Part shown: one piece after another, positions 18,672 to 30,104 of the stretch
Layout: each line of letters starts with the position of its first letter
Numbering within the stretch: the first letter of the stretch is position 1
NCBI GenBank assembly: GCA_905221605.1
Contig: CAJNDS010002335.1
Span: forward strand, 907,387 to 971,386
DNA: 64,000 nucleotides
Reading direction: 5' to 3'
DNA from: Symbiodinium natans
Taxonomy: Eukaryota > Sar > Dinophyceae > Suessiales > Symbiodiniaceae
The notes under the pieces: model-generated
Seen by the model: only the letters and a program-made list of their open reading frames with translations
What the model was told of the DNA's origin: nothing
Databases searched by the model: none
Made by a program: the position numbers and the translations under genes

Positions 18672-19105
18672 AGGGTTTAGGGTTTGTAGGGTTTAGGGCT
18701 TAGGGCTTAGGGTTCAGGGTTTAAAGGGTTTAGGGTTTGGATTTAGGGTTTATAGGGTTTAGGGTTTTGGGTTTGGGACTTAGGGTTTAGGATTTAGGGT
18801 TTAGGTTGGCTTTGGGGGGCTGATGCCTCGGTCCCTTTCGGGCCGAAGCCCGAGACCGCAACACATCTCGTGAAGACCGTAAACCCGAAACAGCCTGAAA
18901 CCGTGGCATGGCTTAGGGTTTAGGGTTAGGGTTTAGGGTTTAGGGTTTAGGGTTTAGGGTTTAGGGTTTAGGGTTTAGGGTTTAGGGTTTAGGGTTTAGG
19001 GTTTAGGGTTTAGGGTTTAGGGTTTAGGGTTTAGGGTTTAGGGTTTAAAGGGGTTTAGGGTTTAGTGTTTAGGGTTCAGGGTTTAGGGTTTAGGGTGTAC
19101 AGTAA
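18672..19105. repeat. TTTAGGG arrays
   Basis: Variant units at 18672-18810, then a run of about 25 TTTAGGG units from 18908 to 19105. Confidence 0.95.
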
Positions 19106-19371
19106 ACCCGAACCTCTCCACCCCATGTAAACCCCAAAGCCCGTCAACCCTGAAGGCGTGAGAAGCCGTAGAGAGCTCAAGCCTTAAACCCTAAACCCTA
19201 AACCCTAAACCCTAAACCCTGAACCCTGAACCCTAAACCCTAAACCCTAAACCTAAACCCCCTAGAGCTCTAAGAAACACCAGGCCGACTGCTGCCCGAG
19301 TCCTCTCCGAGCCGCTCTTCGCGGAGGGAAGCCTCGCGGATGTGGGGCCAACGGAGGAGGCGGGTTAAGGT

Positions 19372-19795
19372 TTTGGGTTTAGGGTTTAGGGTTTAGGGTT
19401 TAGGGGTTTAGGGTTTAGGGGTTTAGGGGTTTAGGGGTTTAGGGGTTTAGGGGTGTAGGGGTTTAGGGGTTTAGGGGTTTAGGGGTTTAGGGGTTTCGGG
19501 GTTTAGGGGTTTAGGGTTTAGGGTTTAGGGTGGTTTAGGGTTTAGGGGTGTAGGGGTGTAGGGGTTTAGGGTTTAGGGGTGTAGGGGTGTAGGGGTTTAG
19601 GGGTTTAGGGGTTCAGGGGTCTAGGGACTTAGGGGCTTAGGGACTTAGGGGCTTAGGGGCTTAGGGGCTTAGGGGTCGAGGGGTCTAGGGGTTTAGGGGT
19701 TTAGGGACTTAGGGGCTTAGGGGCTTAGGGGCTTAGGGGTCTAGGGGTCTAGGGGTTTAGGGGTTTAGGGGCTTAGGAGGTTGGGGTTTGATTAG
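19372..19795. repeat. variant array TTTAGGGG / CTTAGGGG
   Basis: About 50 octameric units. Subregions are homogenised to TTTAGGGG, GTGTAGGGG, CTTAGGGG and TCTAGGGG; the CTTAGGGG/TCTAGGGG segment is partly duplicated (19621-19690 and 19691-19770), giving a higher-order repeat. Confidence 0.95.
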
Positions 19796-20047
19796 GGTTT
19801 AGGATTTGGGGTTGAGGGCTCCAGATTCTAGGGATTCAAGCCAGAGCCTGGGTTTCTGTTGGGCTAGTTTAATTTGGGGTTAAGACCGTAGCCAGCATTA
19901 CTTTAGAGTAATTGAGTGAGCATACCGGCTTCCCCGATTTTTGGTTAAACCTTAAACCCAAACCCTTAAGCCTAAGCCTTATAAACCCTAAACCCGAAAG
20001 CATAAACCCTAGACCCTAAACCCTTCTAGCTGTGCAGAAGGTTCCCT

Positions 20048-20130
20048 TCCTTAGGGTTTAGGGTTTAGGGTTTAGGGCTTAGGGCTTAGGGTTTAGGGTT
20101 TAGGGTTTAGGGTTTAGGGTTTAGGGTCGC
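20048..20130. repeat. TTTAGGG array
   Basis: About 11 units; the last TTTAG could act as the acceptor for the island at 20128. Confidence 0.93.
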
Positions 20131-20210
20131 CAACGGGACCGACACCTTCGGCACCCTGGCCTTCAGTGTGGCGACAGGACTACTCCACGTGAACTCCCAA
20201 CATTCACTGG
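20128..20210 (+). CDS. candidate exon between TTTAG and a TIR element
   Basis: Open frame VANGTDTFGTLAFSVATG then LLHVNSQHSL. The only nearby acceptor is the TTTAG|GG of the array; the GT that would end it is the first dinucleotide of the TIR element at 20211. No homology recognised. Confidence 0.35.
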
Positions 20211-20369
20211 GTAGCCCAGTGGTAACCTTTACATTTTTTGTTCTGGGTTCTCTAAACCCTAAACCCTATAAGCCCCATAAACCCTATAAACCCTAAACCC
20301 TAAACCCTCTTATAAAGTAACCAACAAAAAAAGGGTGCCCTTTTTCTAAGATGGCTACTGGGCTACCAG
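20211..20369. mobile_element. GTAGCCCAGTGG TIR element interrupted by telomere repeats
   Basis: Ends GGTAGCCCAGTGG and CTACTGGGCTACC are inverted. Related copies at 57531-57637 and 61944-62040 share the order CCTTT...GGTTC...TATAAAGTA.CCAAC...AAAGGG. In this copy about 56 bp of CCCTAAA-type sequence (20253-20308) sits where the other copies are uninterrupted. The outer GT and AG could act as splice sites (CCAG|G). Confidence 0.75.
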
Positions 20370-20880
20370 GTTCAAGTACCCAATCACCTCACATCTGAAC
20401 TTCTCCCCACAGCTTTCTGAAGCCTTGAACCCCAAACCCTGAACCCTAAGCCCGAAGCCCTAAACCCTAAACCCTAAGCCCTAAACCCCCGTTTAGAACC
20501 CCTGGTTGAATAGTTCGCTCGTGGCCGCTTGCTTCAGGGGCTCCCAGAGAGCCCTGGATGAGGATATGAACCCTTGAACCCTAAACCCTAAACTCTAAAC
20601 CCTAAACCCTATGTAAACCCTGTAAACCCTAAACATTCCCCAACCGCCTTATGGGTAGCTTGGAGGTCCACGTGGGGTTTGGAAGCTCCAGCAGGAGACT
20701 AAAGGAGGGATCCCTTAGGGTCCATTCAGCACCTTAGGGGGTTAGTTAGGCGCCACTTAGGTACATAGGGACTATATAAGGCTGTATACAGGCTCTAAAC
20801 CCTAAACCCTAAACCCTAAACCCTAAACCCTAAACCCTAAACGGATAGGGGACCCTCCTTTTACCCCCTTAATTGGTTCA

Positions 20881-20945
20881 GGAGTGGCAAACTGTGGCTG
20901 AGCCCGAGATGTTCAGCAGCCGCGGCGCTTGGAGTTCTCCAGAAG
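20881..20945 (+). CDS. candidate exon, unassigned
   Basis: Acceptor GGTTCAG|GAG, donor CCAGAA|GTGACA. Encodes EWQTVAEPEMFSSRGAWSSP. No homology recognised; moderate support from splice sites and GC-rich third positions. Confidence 0.35.
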
Positions 20946-21649
20946 TGACATAAGGGGTTTAGTGTTTAGGGTTTAGGGTTTGGGGTTTGGGGTTTAGGGT
21001 TTAGGGTTTAGGATTTAGGGTTTCTGGTTCAGGGTTCATGGTTTAGGGTTTAGAGTTTATTTATGGGTTGGAATAAATACTACTGGTATTCCCCCATAGT
21101 CCCCATGCATTTTACTCCATAATGACTCCTATTTTAAGGCCCCTATATTATTCTGATCCCATCGAGCTGAAGTGTCAAGGGCGGGGTGGGGAAATGAACC
21201 ATCTGCGACTAGGGTAGGGCCCGGAGTAGGGCCTTATTCAATTTCGGTTCCCTTCTAAGCCCCCTGTAAGCCAAACAGGGCACCCTGCTTATTACTCAGG
21301 TTCCTCCTGAGTAGGGACCCTAAACGCGAAACCCTGAACCCTAGACCACGGGCTCGAGGAGTGATGTGCTGAGTAATTGTTGTTCTTTATTCATGCTCTG
21401 GGGCCGAATGTGCGGGTGGGCCTAGCTCGGTCGCTTGACAACCCTAAACCCGAAACCCGAAACCCTAAACCCTAAACCCTAAACCCTAAACCCATGGCTT
21501 GGGTTTCGGACGTATAGGGTTTGAGGGTTTAGGACTTCGGGTCTTGGGCCTTTCGGATGTGCACGGCTTATAGGGCTTAGGATTAGAGGGTTTCGGGCTT
21601 AGGGCTTAGGGGAACCATCAAGTGCAAGGCTTTAAGGCCTCTGTTGGGT

Positions 21650-21745
21650 TCAGGGTCTAGGGTTTAGGGTTTCGGGTTTAGGGTTTAGGGTTTAGGGTTT
21701 CGGGTTTAGGGTTTAGGGTTTCGGGTTTAGGGTTTAGGGTCCCAC
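21650..21745. repeat. TTTAGGG array with TTTCGGG units
   Basis: About 13 units; TTTCGGG recurs every third unit or so, suggesting local duplication of a three-unit block. Confidence 0.93.
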
Positions 21746-21778
21746 CACCGGCGAAACTCGCCCCAGACCTCTCCCAGG

Positions 21779-21843
21779 CCTTGACAAAAGAAGGGCCCAG
21801 ATGATGACCGTCAGCGGCTACCTCAGCAGACATGCGGGGCTTC
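21779..21843 (+). CDS. candidate exon, unassigned
   Basis: After CTCCCAG|GC one frame reads LDKRRAQMMTVSGYLSRHAG followed by LPG; the end lies near GGGAGG|GTCGGGG. No homology recognised. Confidence 0.3.
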
Positions 21844-21999
21844 CGGGGAGGGTCGGGGAGGGTCGGGGCTTCGGGGATTTTGGAGTTCTTTAAACCCCTA
21901 AACCCTAAATTCCAAACCCTAAGCCCTAAACTGCCCTAAATTCCAAACCCTAAACCCTGAACTGTGGAATTTTTTTTAGTCAGTTGCTTGCCGGGGTGG

Positions 22000-22900
22000 C
22001 CCGTGTTTGCGGCTTTTGTTTTTTGTTCGCCCGGGTTGCCCTAGCCCCTATAAACCCTCCAATGTAAATCCCTGACACCTACACCCTAGAAAAGTAAACC
22101 CCCCCCAAACATCCCTAAACCCCAAGCCCTTACTGAGCGTTGATGTACAGGTCCTTCTGGCAAGGTTAATATGCCGCGACCCGCACAACTTGAAGATACG
22201 CCCCTGCGACAGATCTGCGATGGTACCGCGAAAGGAAGTCATTTTGTCGCGAAGGTCCTTATGCCCGCAGCTTGGTGCCCCTCAGGTTCCTGCTAGACTG
22301 CCCATTCGACTTGCAAACAAGTACGAAGTCTGTTTTATAGGGCAGGGGCTCTTTTGCGAAAGACTCGCACAAGTTCCACGCAAGTCGGGCGTACGTGCAA
22401 GTTAGGCCCTTTCGAGGACAATGCTCATCTTAGACGTTCTGAACCTACATGCCATCGGGTTCAACAAAGGTCGACAGGCTTTACAGAATTTACCCCAATT
22501 AGCAACTGGGGCCTTTTCTTTACCAGACTCATTCATATCTCTTAGGATGCAGCACCAATCCGCTGTCACATTCCGAGAATTGCAATGTATCTCCCCACCC
22601 TGTAAGTATCTGAGCATACATTACAGCTTCATGAAACCCTCATTCAACCCTACTTAAAGGCCTGACTAAACCCGATAATTCTATTGAAGCATTATACGTT
22701 TTATTGTGGTGGGGTTATGGGGCTTAGGCTGCTGGATATGCTTGGCTCGTCTTGAAAGATCTGGGTTTCAAAGCTGGTAAATTTGGGGGCTGAGCACAGA
22801 GAGCTGGCACGCGCGCGATGGGTCCCAAAAGTTCCGCGAAGGGGTTGGTTTTTTTTTTCTCTCGCGCGAAGGAGCTCAGTTTGGGATGAAGGATTAAAAC
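22000..22900. other. unique sequence without telomere repeats
   Basis: No convincing gene. Several overlapping open frames of 60-78 codons occur on both strands with no family similarity or consistent splice pattern. Confidence 0.5.
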
Positions 22901-23604
22901 CTAACCTTCCCTAAGCCCTAAACCCTACACTTCCCTAAAATTTCCCTGAACCCTAAGCCCTGTAGAATTGTGAAGAATTGTGAAAAATCAGGGTTTGGGG
23001 CTCCCCTGGCTTGTTGTCGCAGCTGTCTCGCCCTCGGCCCTTAAGTCCCCTATCCCCTAAGGCATCAGACTTAGGGTTTGGGGAAACCCGAAACCCTAAA
23101 CCCTAAACCCTAAACCCTAAACCCCAAACCCTAAACCCTAAACCCTGCCAAACCCTGAGCCCTGACTGCTAAAGTTCTCTGGGCTCTCAAGGCACGGCAG
23201 CGCTCTCCGGCTCGGACACCCACAGCCTCCAAGCCGCAACGAGGGGAAGGTGTCAGGGGAGGTTTAGGGGTCTTAGGGTTGAGGGTTCAGGGTTTAGGGT
23301 TTAGGGCTAGGGTTCAGGGTTCAGGGTTTAGGGTTTAGGGTTCAGGGTTTAGTCATTCTTCAGGGTCTGGCGCTCAAGGGTTCACAAGGCCTACAAGGCT
23401 CGGTCCTCCAATCGCATTCGTGCTTAGTGCTTACCCAAGCCGTGAGCTAGCTTCAAACCCTGAACCCTAAACCCTAACCCTAAACCCTAAACCCTAAACC
23501 GGGGGCGGGGGGGGGGGACATCGCTTCTACTAGCAGTCCTTCATCTACTACTTGCTTAAGAACCCCGCAAAAAATAAGAATAGTCTTCCTTATTAAGGGT
23601 AATA

Positions 23605-24090
23605 TGGGGATTGTTGTTTTTGATTCTTTTGGGCAAATAGTAGTAATAGGGATTACTGTAGTAGGTGGGGGTACTATAATCCCCATTCAGGACTGTTGGT
23701 ATAAGGGGGATATGCCAAACCCAAAACCGACATATGTGGGTGTACGAGAATGGGAGAATGGGGGTACCTTATCAGGGATATTTCGGGGTCCTTTATTTTC
23801 GTAAACTCCCAATAATTTTCATAGAGGCTACCCGAAAATATTCGTATGACGTGAGACAGGCCACTCTATTGCAGCTTTGTGGCGTTCAAGGGAGTCAGCA
23901 ACCGCCTCTAGACAGCGCCGGCATTCTAATCTTACAGTGACACTGTTTGCGGCGTAGTGGGACTGATCATGGGGATTACTGTTTTTGATTCTTTTGGGCA
24001 AATAGTAGTAATAGGGATTACTATAGTAGGGGGGGTACTATAATTTCTAATCTTCCAGTTACACTGAATGCGGCGTAGTGGGACTGATCA
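23605..24090. repeat. duplicated block containing a diverged TTGGGATGTTCC element
   Basis: The segment GATTCTTTTGGGCAAATAGT and its flanks occur at 23605-23700 and again at 23971-24035. The adjoining GCGGCGTAGTGGGACTGATC segment also occurs twice (23922-23970 and 24036-24090). The first copy's right end (GGACTGTTGGTATAAGGGGG) is related to the MITE at 5022. Confidence 0.7.
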
Positions 24091-24187
24091 TAAGCCCCAA
24101 GGCTTGAACTGTAAACCCGAATATAGCCCCGAATCCCCAACACCCACACCCCACCCCCGAGTCCCTACACCGCAAAATTTTCTTGGT

Positions 24188-24287
24188 TTTGGAGTACTAC
24201 ACTTTAATACTTTTTTAAGTTCTGGGCTCCTATAATTGCTACTTATACCTAAAAAGTATATACTTTTTTTCCCGGGTCTACTCCAAA
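24188..24287. mobile_element. TIR element, TTTGGAGTACTA family
   Basis: Inverted ends TTTGGAGTA...TACTCCAAA. A second copy at 54297-54415 shares internal TTCTGGG, TAGCTACTT and TATATACTTTTT motifs. Confidence 0.7.
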
Positions 24288-24841
24288 GCTAAGTTTTCGC
24301 TGCCACACCCAAGCCCGGAACCTACACCTGAACCCCAAAAAACTACACCCTGAATCCCGGCGCCCTGGGACTTGTTTCGTCGGTTTTCCCTGAAGGTCGT
24401 AGTTGTGACCATTTGTTCGGGGCTTCTCCCGAATTTCAGCCCTCAACTCTGAGCCCGAAACCCCAAACGCTACACCCCTACAAACCGTGACCCCTCAACT
24501 CCCAAACCCTAAACGCCCCAATCCCGTACCTCAACGCAGATGCAAGCTGCAGCATTCCTACACCCGGAGCAGACACGGAATCTGTCCTGGGTTTTTGTTT
24601 AAAACATCGGATTTCAGAAAGGCGGAGCTGAAATGTTCGCCCTGCCTCTCGCCTTGGCAACTCCTGCAATTCGTTTTTTCGGGGTCAGCCTGAGCTGGAA
24701 ATGGAGACAATGGAGAAAGGGTTCTGCCCAGCGCGGCAGAAGGCGTGGGGGGGGGGGGGGGGAAGGCAATTGGGAGAAAAAAAGCAGGTCCAATTTTGTA
24801 CAGAAACAGTCCGAGCTGATGATTAGAGTTGGCGCGGGGCA

Positions 24842-25165
24842 ATGCCCGAAACCCTAAACAAGAACCCTAAACCCTATATAAACAACAAACCCTACAACCC
24901 TAAAACCCTAAAACCCTAAAACCCTAAAACCCTAAAACCCTAAAACCCTAAAACCCTAAAACCCTAAAACCCTAAACCCTAAAACCCTAACGCCCTAACG
25001 CCCTAACGCCCTAAAACCCTAAAACCCTAAAACCCTAAAACCCTAAAACCCTAAAACCCTAAAACCCTAAAAACCCTGAAACCCTGAAACCCTGAAACCC
25101 TAAAACCCGAAAACCCTAAACCCTAAACCTTAAACCTTACACCCTAAACCCTAAACCCTAAACCC
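24842..25165. repeat. variant array CCCTAAAA (octamer)
   Basis: About 35 units, almost all the octamer CCCTAAAA, with sub-blocks of CCCTAACG and CCCTGAAA. A similar octamer array recurs at 59615-59820. Confidence 0.96.
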
Positions 25166-25517
25166 CCCAAACCCGAAATCTTGAGGCTGGGGAATGACGA
25201 CCGCAAACCACGGAGAGAGCTCCCCGCCGAGCGACACCGCCTCCGTTTCTGCAGCAGGCGGCCGCGTACTTAAAAGGTCTAGGGGTGTAGGGCCTAGCCC
25301 TAAACCCTAAACCCTAAACGCCTAAACCCTAAGCCCTAAACCCTGTCAAATTTAAACCCGAAACCCTAAACCCTTAGAGCATATAGTTTCTGGTTCTCGG
25401 GTCGAGGGCTTAGGGGTTAGCTAACCTTGCGGGTTCATCGATGAACCCTCCCCAAAAGGGGGCACCCTTGGGAGACCTCTAGAAGTCTCCATGCTCCCGG
25501 TTCCCTGTTTATCAGGG

Positions 25518-25605
25518 TTCAGGGTTTTTAGGAGTTTTTAGGCGTTTTTAGGAGTTTTTAGGAGTTTTTAGGGGATTTTAGGAGTTTAGGAGTTTAGGGT
25601 TTAGG
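25518..25605. repeat. GGAGTTTTTA decamer array
   Basis: Seven or eight units of GGAGTTTTTA grading into TTTAGGG: an expanded telomere-type variant. Confidence 0.9.
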
Positions 25606-26032
25606 GTTCCCATGATCCATTTAATTCGGCCAAACGTCTTGTTGTGGGACCGGGTAGACTAACCCCATAAGGTTTAGGGTTCAGGGTTTAGGGTATACTC
25701 GTAAGAGCCAGGCTGCCCCCCAGAATGGTTCTTTTAGCCCCACTCTCCCGAATAAGCGAGCCAAACTTCGAGTCTATGGGAAAGTTCGGTACACCCCCTT
25801 AACCTCCGTAGAAGTGCGAGGGAGTCATGGTTCTTGAAGCCGGATAGCCCTAAACCCTAAACCCTAAACCCTACACCCTAAACCCTACACCCTAAACCCT
25901 AAACCCTAAAACCCCCTGAGCCCTACAGAGTGTTCGCCTTGCTGCCCTTCATCGCCGCAACTTCGGGCAGCCCCCCACGGCAAAGACGTAAGGAGACTCG
26001 CCAATCCGCTTCAGCCTGAAGCCAACCCAGCC

Positions 26033-26118
26033 CAGGGTTTAGGGTTTAGGGTTTAGGGTTTAGGGTTTAGGGTTTAGGGTTTAGGGTTTAGGGTTTAGGG
26101 TTTAGGGTTTAGGGTTCA
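26033..26118. repeat. TTTAGGG array
   Basis: Eleven to twelve perfect units. Confidence 0.95.
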
Positions 26119-26205
26119 GGGTCTGCACGCAGCTTCTGCGACGACTGAGCCTCTCACCTTCCCACCATGCCTTTACTACGAAAAGTCGATTCTTTCTTGG
26201 AAGGG

Positions 26206-26335
26206 CAATCTAGGATGCTCAGTAGTGCCCTTATTCCCTTTTTGGGGGCTCTAGGTTCCCCTATAAACCCCTTTGAGCAAACAAAGGGCACCCTTGTTAA
26301 TCCTAGGTTACTGGGCAACCTGGCAATATAGGGAG
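26206..26335. mobile_element. diverged relative of the GTAGCCCAGTGG TIR element
   Basis: GATGCTCAGTAGTGCCCTTA at the left and GGTTACTGGGCAACC at the right are inverted relatives, with an AAAGGGCACCC internal motif shared with the copy at 20211. Confidence 0.5.
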
Positions 26336-26360
26336 TATCATCCCGTGTTTTCTACGGTTT

Positions 26361-26464
26361 CCTTAGTAACTGAGTGAGTACACTTTACACTTTTTAGGAT
26401 ACTAGAATCCCCTATAGAGCTGAAAGTGTACACTTTTTTGGGGCTTACGAACTCAGCAACTAGG
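26361..26464. mobile_element. TIR element, CTTAGTAACTGAGT family
   Basis: Ends CTTAGTAACTGAGT and ACTCAGCAACTAG are inverted; internal GATACTAGAA and AGCTGAAAGT. A second copy is at 54901-54994. Confidence 0.75.
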
Positions 26465-26574
26465 TTTCTTAAGCAAATAGTACTTTATGCCCCCTGCTTT
26501 GGGGCTCGGGGTCTCTTCGTGCCGAGAGATGCGCAGGGGCTTCGGAGCTTCTCGACTCGACTCTTGGAGGGTTG

Positions 26575-27085
26575 GGATCCCTAAACCCTGAACCCTAAAC
26601 CCTACCCTAAACCCTAAACCCTAAACCCTAAACCCTAAACCCTAAACCCTTGACGAGCAATTCTAGGGCCCTCTATGAACATCCCAAAGGCTCCAAGCTT
26701 CCTCCGTATCAGGCGCAATACTCTTCAAACTTCAAATGGTTCAGACTGGGATCTCTGTACGAATTCAAGAAACCCTAAACCCTAAACCCTAAACCCTAAA
26801 CCCTAAGCCCTAAACCCTAAACCCTAAACCCTAAACCCTAAACCCTAAACCCTAAACCCTAAACCCTAAACCCCAACCCAAAACCAGGAGCATGTCTTAA
26901 CACAAAGGGTTTCGAAGTTACTGGGACCTGCAGGAATGGACGCGTCAGCAACGAACAGCTTCATGCGACTTGGCTGCTGCTCTCGTCCGTTTGCTGCCAA
27001 GGTTTAGGGTTTAGGGTTTAGGGTTTAGGGTTTAGGGTTTAGGGTTTAGGGTTTAGGGTTTAGGGTTTAGGGTTTAGGGTTTAGG
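26575..27085. repeat. CCCTAAA arrays then TTTAGGG array
   Basis: CCCTAAA units at 26575-26655 and 26770-26880, and TTTAGGG units at 27000-27085. Two unique islands (26661-26770 and 26890-27000) lie between. Both are open on the plus strand: the first includes ALYEHPKGSKLPPYQ, the second is open in all three frames. Possible exons, unassigned. Confidence 0.85.
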
Positions 27086-28097
27086 TATTGGCACCCACGA
27101 GCTCCACATGGTCTGTTCTCTACCTTCGGTTCTCCTGTCTTGGGGGTACGTACCCTGAATAACAGTAGGGGCCGCCGCCCCTAGAGTAAGTATAAGGACC
27201 CCAAGAGGGACCACAATCTAGAGAAGTCTCCATGTCTAGCTGCGAGTTTGTAACCGTGTGCTTGCTCAGCTTGGTTGTGTTAAGGGGGCTTCTTACCACG
27301 GTAGTTGACAGTTGAATGTTGAGGCGGATGCCAAACTAAGCATGGTGAAGTAAGCCCTAAGTCCTAAACCCTAAACCCTAAGCCCTTTTGTAAAGGTGTC
27401 GAGCGGCCCGGCACTTGGACTATCGCGAAATCAGTATCCTAATGTGTTGCAGCCCTTCATCCACCCGGTATTGCAAAGGCTGTATGGCTTTTGCCCTTTT
27501 TGGCACATGGCCTCTAAGGGTTAGAGTTTAGTAGTGAACCTTTAGTAGTGACCCTTCAGAAAGATGACCGAGGACGTATTGTTGTGGACTCCCGTGGCAC
27601 GCAACTGTGGGCAAAGCCCAGGGAGCTGAATACCCCTAAGCCCTAAACCCTAAGCCCCTCAACAGGGAGAAAAGCGGACAAATTCCTGGTCCTTGTTTTA
27701 AGGAGGACTGGGCCCCTGAAGGCCCCACGCCCCCCCCCCCCCCGCCCCCAAGGGGGACGTGGGGTAGCGGGTGTAGAGAGGAATGCGAGTTAAGTCAAAG
27801 CTCAATGAGGCGGTTTGTTAAGGGTTTAGGTTTTCAAGTTTAGGGTCTAGGGAAAGAACCCCAAACGGCTTCCTTGTAAAGCTTTGGTTGCTAGTGCGCA
27901 GTTGCCAGGATGCTGCAGGATGTTTTGCTCTGACTTGCAAGTGGATGTAAGGAACCCTAAACCCTAAACCCTAAACCCTAAACCCTCCTAAACCCTAAAC
28001 CCTAGAAACCCCAAACCCTTCAATGTGTTTTGGGGCCTCGGCCTCTAAGGCAGCAATCTCGAGATGTCGCGAACTCAGACAAGTCTGGGGAGCCCTA

Positions 28098-28400
28098 AAA
28101 CCCTAAGGGTTTAGGGTTTAGGGTTTCGGGTTTAGGGTTTAGGGTTTAGGGTTTAGGGTTTAGGGTTTAGGGTTTAGGCTTTACACCCTAAAACCCTAAA
28201 TATTAAGCCCTAAATATTCTGCCCTAGATATTAAGCCCTAAATATTGAACCCTAAACATTATGCCCTAAATATTGAACCCTAAATATGAAGCCCTAAATA
28301 TTAAACCCGAAATGTTAAACCCTAAATATTAAACCCTAAGCACCCTGAAACCGAAACCCTAAATCCTTAACCCGAAACCCTAAACCCTAAACCTAGACCC
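28098..28400. repeat. TTTAGGG array, then CCCTAAATATTAAG higher-order array
   Basis: TTTAGGG units to 28182 meet, head to head, about ten units in which CCCTAAA alternates with TATTAA/TATTGA (roughly CCCTAAATATTAAG, 14 bp) to about 28335, then plain CCCTAAA variants. Confidence 0.92.
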
Positions 28401-29159
28401 TAGACCCTGAACACGAGCCCACCGTTTCGTCTGACCACCAAAACAAAGGCTACCCGTTCCAGCCAACAAGCTCCCTCGGAAAGATCTCAGTGCCCACACC
28501 CTAAATCCCTACAAGTTCAGGGTTTAGGGTTTAGGGGGTTAGGGATTGGGGGTTTAGGGTTTAGGGGGTTCGGGCTTGAGGGTTTAGGGTTTTTTTGGCT
28601 CTAAATCCCTAAACCCTCGGCCGCTACTACAGCCCTCAACCCTGAACCCTAAACCCTAAACCCTGAAATTTGGTCCGCAGGATTGTTGTTGCTGTAAACA
28701 GCTCGCGTAAGGCAGAAAGTCGCACCTAGAGAACGTCCAGCACACGGGCGTGCACGTGGGTTTAGGGTTTAGGGTTTACGGTTTAGGGTTTAGGGTTTAG
28801 GGTTCGGCTACTGGTGGGTGTATATAGCTAGGGTTCCTTATGAACAGGTGAGCGTAAGTGTGGCGTGTCCTTTTCATGGGAATATAAGCAAATAAGTTTA
28901 ACCTGCTGCGACATGGTTTAGATACAGCTTGAACTTTATGCAGCATTCTCCTTTCTGCTTCGCAATCTCCTTCCTTTGTCGGTTGAGGCTTTAGGGCATT
29001 TGGTTATCTACCCTCAGGCGACAGTCCCACACAGGGACTGGGTTTCCCCAATACCTCAATCCTCAATCCTTTGGGGGGTTTAGTTTAGGGTTTGGGGGTT
29101 TAGTGTTTAGGGTGTAGGTTTTAGGGTTTAGGGTTTAGGGTTCCATCTGAAGCCCCCTC

Positions 29160-29217
29160 AGGAGAAGCGCAGTGGAAGGGAAGAGTTTGCGCAGCTCATG
29201 AACACGTGGGGCCCTTG
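29160..29217 (+). CDS. candidate exon, unassigned
   Basis: Acceptor CCCTCAG|GAG; open frame EKRSGREEFAQLMNTWGP then stop. Helical, charged. No homology recognised. Confidence 0.3.
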
Positions 29218-29609
29218 ATGTATGGGAGTGCCAGGGGCCCACCTTCACTCATTTCGGCTCTCGAGGGTTTAGGGTGTAGGGTGTAGGGTTGAGGGTTTGA
29301 AGGGATTATTTGGGTTCCTTAGAATCCAGCGGGTGGTGCAGGGCCAAGATTTTCTTCTTGACCCCCTTAAATGGACCAACGTGGATTGTTACCGAGGCCC
29401 CCCTTTTTGGGGGGAAATGCCCAGATGCTTAGGGTTTAGGATTTAGGTTTAGGGTTTAGGGTTCAGGGTTTAGGGTTTAAGGGTTAGGGTTTAGGGTTGC
29501 CCAGATCCTCCAACCACTTCAGTAGGTGAGGTCGCCGAGCTCTGAAGGGTTCGGGCCCACAGACCTGGGAGAACCCAACATTCCAGAAAAAAAACCCGAC
29601 ACCCCTTTT

Positions 29610-29800
29610 GGGTTTAGGGTTTAGGGTTTAGGGTTTAGGGTTTAGGGTTTGGGGTTAAAGCCTCTCGGTCCCCCGTCGACTGAGGCAGCAAAGATCTCTT
29701 ATCGAGCAACTCAAAGAAGGCCGGCAGCTACACGAAACCCTCAACCCTAAACCCTAAACCCTAAACCCTAAACCCTAAACCCTAAACCCCGAACCTTAAA
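29610..29800. repeat. TTTAGGG block, island, CCCTAAA block
   Basis: TTTAGGG units at 29610-29660 and CCCTAAA units at 29737-29800. The island between reads QRSLIEQLKEGRQLHETL after GAGGCAG on the plus strand, possibly an exon. Confidence 0.8.
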
Positions 29801-30104
29801 TCCTAACCCATGCTGCCCTAAACCCTCAAGCCCCGAAACCCGAACATGCCCGAAACCCGAAACCCCCGCACTAAATACCCTTTTCGGTAGGCCCTTGGGG
29901 AATTTTTTAATTTTCCCTTATTGGGTTTAAGAGGATCATATTCAGTATTTTGTTCAGAGGGTTTTAAGGGCCATCCTAAACCCTAAAAGCCCCAAAAAAC
30001 CGAAATCCTGGAGCCCGAAGCTAAAACGAGCATGGAACCTGAAGAGCGCCAAAGACAAAGGGTTTAGGGTCTATGGTTTTCGGGTTTAGGGTTTAGCTGT
30101 TGTA

